From: Urechis unicinctus
Taxonomy: Eukaryota > Annelida > Polychaeta > Xenopneusta > Urechidae
Length of the DNA: 64,000 nucleotides
Direction: 5' to 3'
Assembly: GCA_034190875.2 (NCBI GenBank)
Contig: CM067349.1
Location: forward strand, 1,323,504 to 1,387,503
Part shown: piece by piece, positions 59,454 to 64,000 of the stretch
Numbering within the stretch: position 1 is the first letter of the stretch
How the letters are laid out: every line of letters begins with the position of its first letter
Translations under genes and position numbers: made by a program
Notes under the pieces: generated by a model
What the model saw: the letters and a program-made list of their open reading frames with translations, nothing else
Told to the model about the DNA's origin: nothing
Database searches by the model: none

Positions 59454-60190
59454 AGCCTATAGCGACTCCTCCTACAATAAGAGCGGTTTTCTCATCCTCG
59501 TGCGCCTTTCCTACGGGTATATCGGCCACGCCGCTTGTAACGCCTGGAGAGGGGACTCCAATATCTGTATCTGGCGGAGGGTCAAAGCTTCCTCTATCTG
59601 GAACAGCCGCAACCGTGTTGACATCAGAATTGCTGCCAATATGCTGTTCCACAGCGCGATGGTAATCAGATTGTTGTACCCAACAACGTTTCCAATGGCG
59701 AGGCTCTAATCTGACGGAGCCATGTAAAGGCCCATTCCAAACACATATTAAACCTTTGAGGAACCATTCTGGAGGACATTCTGATACCTGCAGATGGATG
59801 AGGGAATGTCCACTGGGGATTTGATGGCATCATCAACGTTGGCCTGAAATTGTTTCTGAGCATCAAAGGACGTGCCAACACTAGTATCTCTGAGCGGGTC
59901 TGTGCCTGTTCACCAAGAATGGCCCAGACATAGGTCCGAATGCTGTCGTTGATCCCTGAAATACCTGGGGATGTGAACCCCTCCGATTTTTTGAAAGTAG
60001 TCCAGGCGATGTTTGCCCCCTCTTTGACGGATTCGTAGAGGTCCATGTCTCCATAATGAGTGAAGACCCGTACCTCATGAGTTTCGGGTCGGTGAAGTAG
60101 ATCTGCCCTAGGCCCTGGTTGCCCTGTATCCTCCAGTCGCTGTTTTCATCCACCCCAAACTCGCGGAAATATGTGATGGGTAGAGTGGCC
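59428..60190 (-). pseudogene. P2 conserved structural protein, N-terminus lost
   Basis: The C-terminal part from 59652 to 59428 has a Pro-rich linker and anchor (TALIVGGVAIGLAVLCF). The central part (60153-59666) holds RIQGNQGLGQIYF, GINDSIRTYVWAILGEQAQT and needs two frame changes. The MYPATYG N-terminus of P1 is replaced near 60190. Confidence 0.65.
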
Positions 60191-60245
60191 TGGTTTTGTA
60201 TGCTTTATTCGTATTGAATGTAACGGCTTGTTTATTTATAGTGCT

Positions 60246-60919
60246 ATGTATCACACTCTGTCAAATGTTCAAAGCGGTAAAGCTCTAGCGCTTCAGAATG
60301 CTATTGACAATAGTGCGGGTGATCTATGCGTAGGTCTTAAATCAATCACGTATACTGTAGGCTGGTATAACATTGAATCAGCTATGCCCATTACAAAGGG
60401 GCAAATTTCTACAGGAGAAGAAGTAGGTGTCGTTTTGCCCCCTGGCCTCTGGAACTTCAAACTTGCCCAGGATGTATTTTCATATCTAGATCTTGGTTTG
60501 TAGGATAATAATGTAGATGGGACTATAACCCTCTCAATTCCTGATGATTGGGCGTTACAATGTGACGACGGTGTGTTAAAAATATTGGGTCTTGATACCG
60601 GTCTGGGTGGAGGATGGATTCCTTCGGGTACTCACAAAGGTGATCGCCCCGTCAATTTTAGCGCCTTTGTCTCACTTTATGTTCACCTCGATCAGCTCAG
60701 TACCACATACAACATGCTGGATGGTGCAACCACCACACATCTTGAAAGGGTGGCTCTTTCGGTGATATTATAACTACAAATATCGCTAATCCTGCCTCTG
60801 AGCGCGTTAGTGCTGGAAGCGTGCATGAGTTGAAGGTTCAACTGCGGGATGATAAGAGACGGCTATTAGACAACCACGACCTTACTGCTGGCGTTGTACT
60901 TGAATTTACAAGATGTCAA
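60246..60919 (+). pseudogene. P2 beta-rich (penton-type) protein
   Basis: MYHTLSNVQSGKALAL through VGWYNIESA and VVLPPGLWNF to a TAG at 60501-60503. It resumes in frame to about 60745, then after a frame change ends GVVLEFTRCQ at 60919. Otherwise full length, with LDQLSTTYNMLDG. Overlaps the fibre start. Confidence 0.65.
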
Positions 60920-61572
60920 TAAAAAGGAGTATCTATGGACCTGGAGAAAAAACAGCAATTTGATCTTTCTGAATATGCAACAAAGGCCTATGTTTCCATT
61001 GGTGACTCACAAAAAATGGATAAAGGCGGTGGTACTATGACAGGGGAGCTTGATATGAAGTCGAGTCGGATCGTAGACCTGGCCACCCCGACAGACGGGT
61101 CTGATGCTACGACGAAAACATGCGTCGACAATGCGACCGAAGAGCTGCTCCACCTGAGCGGTGGGGCCATGACAGGGGAGCTTGATATGGGAGAGAATTA
61201 AATCGTTCAGTTGGGAGACCCAATATCGTCTAACGATGCTGCTAATAAAAAGTATGTTGATGCACAACACAGACAGCATCGCAGGGACCTGAGAGAACAC
61301 GTAGCCTCGCAAACGAAACACCTCATTCCTATTTGGATAGAATCAAGATAAACCATCACCTACCCAAGGGGGTGGTAGAATTGATCGTTTGGTGATGGGG
61401 GCGCAGGAGACTCACGCTGTGGATATACCATGTTATCAAATGGTAAAATCATTTCTATTGGGTTGTCTTCTTGTGCTGATGCTGGTGTTATAGTAGTGTT
61501 TCCTGTTATAAATGGGTCAACTCACCCGTTAGGAATAACTAAGCCTGCTAAAGAGGGGGAGAGGGTCATATA
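60913..61572 (+). pseudogene. P2 tail-fibre-like protein with two shaft repeats
   Basis: Starts MSIKRSIYGPG. A frameshift near 60935 leads to two shaft units: GGGTMTGELDMKSSRIVDL then SGGAMTGELDMGEN, each followed by an ATPTDG/GDPISS-NDA-type loop and a YVD. A stop at 61198-61200 breaks the second. A coil (HRQHRRDLREH) follows, then a damaged knob domain (IISIGLSSCADAG) to 61572. P1 has only one unit, so shaft length varies between copies. Confidence 0.7.
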
Positions 61573-61997
61573 ACTAGGAATAAGTACTAGAAGTAGGTGT
61601 AGATGTATATGGTATAGAGGCCCCGGGAAACCTATTCACGATACACCAATACAGTGGCACTTGACAACTCGAGCCCTGCAATGTCATACCAAGAGACAAT
61701 CTTATATGATATCTTCGTTGTATATATAAGGACCAGAGTTTGAGGGTAGCACAAATATGGGTGTTCACAAAAAAACACTCTCTTTGTTCACTCTTAAGAG
61801 CGTTAAATTGTGGATGACACTTGGATAGTCTGCCTCTCCCAAAACACGGTAAAAAATGGGTTGATTTAAGATTTTTTAGATTTGTGGTGATTACATTTGC
61901 AACAACTAATTAGCTAAAATATGCCGTGTACACCCTCAAACATAGTGGCCACAGCTGTGCGAATCATAACGTGCATATATGAACGCTAAGGGCCCGC
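61573..61997. other. P2 interior without recognised gene
   Basis: Lies where P1 has the intact 153-aa membrane protein. I find no trace of it. The nearby TCATAACGTGCAYATAT sequence recurs three times around the SINE (about 61965, 62272, 62307). Confidence 0.5.
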
Positions 61998-62007
61998 TGT
62001 CACCGAT

Positions 62008-62263
62008 AGCCGGTCCCAGTGGCTTGGTGGTTTACTGCCTCGCCTTTCAACCCACAGGCTGTGGGTTCGACTCCAAGGTGTGACAACCTGACTGGTTACT
62101 TGTGACTCGGATGATCACGTACAAATGGCGGTCCCATCTCTGAAAAGGGATGTAAAAGATCCTCTGAGGACGAAGTGACCACCCTCAGAGTTACACACTC
62201 ACTGCTAGTCGTACATAGCCTAGTTGCTAAACACGACTATAATTCGATGCACACACACACACA
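62008..62263 (+). mobile_element. tRNA-derived SINE inserted in P2
   Basis: Pol III A box (TGGCTTGGTGGTTTA, from 62019) and B box (GGTTCGACTCC, from 62064), a non-tRNA body with CCTCTGAGGACGAAG, and an (AC)n tail. Flanked by the exact 10-bp duplication TGTCACCGAT (61998-62007 and 62264-62273). Confidence 0.85.
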
Positions 62264-62362
62264 TGTCACCGATCATAACGTGCACATATGAAAGGCAGCC
62301 GCCAATCATAACGTGCACATATAAATCAGCCTGTTGAATAAACGAGACTATAATGTACAGAA

Positions 62363-62605
62363 ATGAATAAAGAAGAGCATATAACTGAACTTGAGGGTGG
62401 TGTAAAAGAGTTGATATTAGATACAGATTATATGAAAGACGAAAAAATAGACCTGGAGCGCAAACTGAGTGATATGGAGACTAAGTATGATGACCTTGTG
62501 GAACTGGTGAGAGATCTGGAGGTTAAGAACGATGATCTTATGGAGCGATTGGAGCATCTAGAGGACCTTGTTAGTAGGCAGACATCCAGTTACCGGTCTA
62601 TTTAA
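62363..62605 (+). CDS. Coiled-coil protein, 80 aa
   Basis: Open frame from ATG 62363, almost entirely Leu/Glu/Lys/Asp with heptads (DLERKLSDMETKYDDLVELV, VKNDDLMERLEHLEDLV). Preceded 20 bp upstream by AATAAACGAGACTATAAT, an AT-rich promoter-like stretch. It ends 20 bp before the exonuclease ATG. No counterpart in P1. No family recognised. Oligomerisation is likely from the heptads. Confidence 0.55.
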   Translation: MNKEEHITELEGGVKELILDTDYMKDEKIDLERKLSDMETKYDDLVELVRDLEVKNDDLMERLEHLEDLVSRQTSSYRSI

Positions 62606-62625
62606 ACAGAGGAGAGCATAAGGTA

Positions 62626-63372
62626 ATGGAACAAGTGGTTAAGTCGTTCTGTGCCAGTCATGGCGGGATCAGACAAAAGACAACTCAGTGGGAGAATAAA
62701 AGTAAGCACTACATTGGTGGAAGCGAATACTCCGCCGTCATCGGACAAAACTACTTCAGCCGCTATAGTAAGAAGTTGGCTGAAAAAACTAGCAACGAGG
62801 GCACAGGTGGTGAAGGAGAGGATGGGATAGAGAAGGAGATTGCCCTGCTCGAAATAAAGTGCCCCTACACTCGGTGCCCTGGAAGAATTATTCCAGCCCA
62901 GTACAAACCTCAGATTCTGCTTGGGCTTCACCACAGCCCGCTGGCGACCATCGGAGTGTTTGTCGACTGCGTTTTCCAGCTGTGCGCCTACGAGGACCTT
63001 GAAAAGGCTGAGGTGTACAGCTTGGAGTATCATAAGGACAAAAAGAAGTACAAAAGGACGGTCGCTTGGGGGTACACAACCATTCCCGGCGCAGATAATG
63101 GGGACTACGCCAGAAACGGCAAGTTTAACAGCATCCTCGATCACCATCTGGTTCACCACGGCCCCTGGATGGGCAGGCCAAAAGACATTCCACAGAGGCC
63201 AGGTGAGGCTTTCTTCTGCTGGAAACTCTTCACGATGAGAGTTACAACGATTCGTCCAGATCTGGCGTTTATTGAGACCGTGGCCCAGTTCATGGAAGAC
63301 CTCACCAGGGTGAAAAATGGAACTTACCGCGGTGGCCCCAGCAGCTTCACTCTCAAAGACCTGTATGGGTAA
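62626..63372 (+). CDS. YqaJ/lambda-type exonuclease, 248 aa, internal deletion likely
   Basis: MEQVVKSFCASHGG, then WENKSKHYIGGSEYSAVIG (the family's N-terminal RxxxIGGS-type motif) and later LLEIKCPYTR, the Glu-x-Lys metal/catalytic motif of YqaJ/lambda exonucleases, followed by QYKPQILLGL. Between SKKLAEKTSN and EIALLEIK the usual middle segment with the metal-binding Asp is absent, replaced by a short Gly/Glu linker. The frame stays open, so the deletion is in frame. The enzyme class resects double-stranded DNA for recombination. Activity of this shortened form is doubtful. The P1 fragment at 23342 shares its start. Confidence 0.8.
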   Translation: MEQVVKSFCASHGGIRQKTTQWENKSKHYIGGSEYSAVIGQNYFSRYSKKLAEKTSNEGTGGEGEDGIEKEIALLEIKCPYTRCPGRIIPAQYKPQILLGLHHSPLATIGVFVDCVFQLCAYEDLEKAEVYSLEYHKDKKKYKRTVAWGYTTIPGADNGDYARNGKFNSILDHHLVHHGPWMGRPKDIPQRPGEAFFCWKLFTMRVTTIRPDLAFIETVAQFMEDLTRVKNGTYRGGPSSFTLKDLYG

Positions 63373-63389
63373 TCGCAAGCTGCCCCACC

Positions 63390-63512
63390 CTCAAATCCAC
63401 ACCGAAACCAAAACCAACCCCAAAACCGAAACCAGAACAAAGTTGCACATTCGAACCGAAATTGAAACCGAAACTACATTCGCCTATTCGGACCGAAACT
63501 GAAACCGAAACC
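63390..63512 (+). repeat. Degenerate ACCGAA hexamer repeat beside the TIR
   Basis: About 20 copies of ACCGAA/ACCAAA/ACTGAA-type units between the exonuclease stop and the TIR palindrome. The left end of P2 has only one or two similar units. Confidence 0.85.
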
Positions 63513-63599
63513 AAATTCTCCCTGGTGGCTGGTCCCCATTTGGGGACCACTGTAGTATAGGTAAGGCGGTGCGCCAGCTCCACAGTTACCCATACTACT
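63508..63599 (-). repeat. P2 right terminal inverted repeat
   Basis: Inverse of 52039-52130. Followed directly by GTATT. Confidence 0.9.
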
Positions 63600-63604
63600 G
63601 TATT

Positions 63605-64000
63605 GTATATCACCCTGAAGCTGCTTTAAATATAATCAGATAATGCCAATACAATAAGTTGATTCCACACAAAAGATGTATAGATCTTCGCGAGCATGCT
63701 TATCAAAATTACAATATACATATACACGAACATGCATTCTCATTTAAGAATATTCTTATGATCTGTTAGACAAATTGTCTTAAAACTCCATACAATATGC
63801 CCTTGTGCCCTTCCCTGGTATCTATTACTGTTGTAAGTCTGTATTGCAAACTTATTATTATACCAGTCCTAAGTGTATCTGATAGTTGTCTCTCCACATC
63901 GCTACCTTGGATCACGTGACCTTGAATACGTATTCCCAGCCATATTTGATCGTTTAGAACAGTTTGCCTCCCATCAGCTGCCTTGTGTACTGAGTCTTGT
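63605..64000. other. Flanking host DNA
   Basis: AT-rich. No gene or repeat recognised. Confidence 0.5.

Larger units (their letters stand above)
52039..63599. mobile_element. Polinton/Maverick-like element P2, 11,561 bp
   Basis: Inverted ends AGTAGTATAGG... at 52039 and ...CATACTACT at 63599, flanked by GTATT on both sides (52034-52038, 63600-63604). Same gene set and order as P1 but with deletions of the PolB 3' third, of the coiled-coil gene's 5' part and of the small membrane protein before the exonuclease. TIR copies differ more than in P1, and most genes carry several breaks, so it looks older. It keeps the integrase core and the exonuclease that P1 lacks. Confidence 0.9.

Noticed and set aside
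62626..63372. Herpesvirus or phage origin of the window because of the exonuclease
   Set aside because: The gene sits in a TIR-bounded Polinton with integrase and PolB. No other herpesvirus or phage genes are present.
62602..63378. 258-codon minus-strand open frame
   Set aside because: Antisense shadow of the YqaJ-type exonuclease, which has the recognised motifs.

Overview
Animal genomic DNA, AT-rich, with spliced genes and dense repeats. THAP-domain exons, a P2RX7-type cysteine-rich exon, tandem short-chain dehydrogenases, a DIRS-type retroelement, a tRNA-derived SINE and virus-like Polinton elements suggest a marine invertebrate. A mollusc is my best guess, by inference only. There is no sign of a prokaryotic segment or a free virus genome.

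Layout. 1-3.8 kb: two broken THAP exons and a minus-strand gene with a P2RX7-like cysteine-rich domain. 4.4-5.4 kb: a decayed short-chain dehydrogenase (SDR). 6874-26122: a 19.2-kb Ginger-type DNA transposon (integrase-like transposase plus Ulp1-like protease, long terminal inverted repeats, TGT...ACA ends) sitting in a (TA)n tract. Inside its intron lies a complete-ended 15.16-kb Polinton/Maverick-like element (8506-23664, here P1) with 149-bp TIRs and a 5-bp target duplication GTATT. 27.1-29.1 kb: a 35-bp satellite. 29.9-32.8 kb: an apparently intact four-exon SDR gene on the minus strand. 33.2-40.4 kb: a scrambled Polinton relic without recognised ends (P3). 40.5-41.7 kb: a duplicate of the Ginger target region, giving an empty-site reference. 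41.8-51.9 kb: host spacer with GC-rich palindromes, simple repeats, a DIRS fragment, a related satellite and a hAT-type MITE with an 8-bp target duplication. 52039-63599: a second TIR-bounded Polinton, 11.56 kb (P2), again flanked by GTATT.

The Polintons share one gene plan: protein-primed-type PolB with an embedded endonuclease VII-like motif, a cysteine-rich small protein, a retrovirus-like integrase, several membrane proteins, an A32/FtsK-type packaging ATPase, a predicted major capsid protein, further structural proteins, a tail-fibre-like protein and (P1, P2) a YqaJ/lambda-type exonuclease. All three are broken by nonsense codons, frameshifts, deletions or rearrangement, so they look like dead endogenous copies. 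P1 also carries a 3.19-kb internal duplication (ATPase/capsid block) that replaces the middle of its PolB gene.

Coordinates and motifs were read by eye from the sequence. Family names come from recognised motifs, not database searches.
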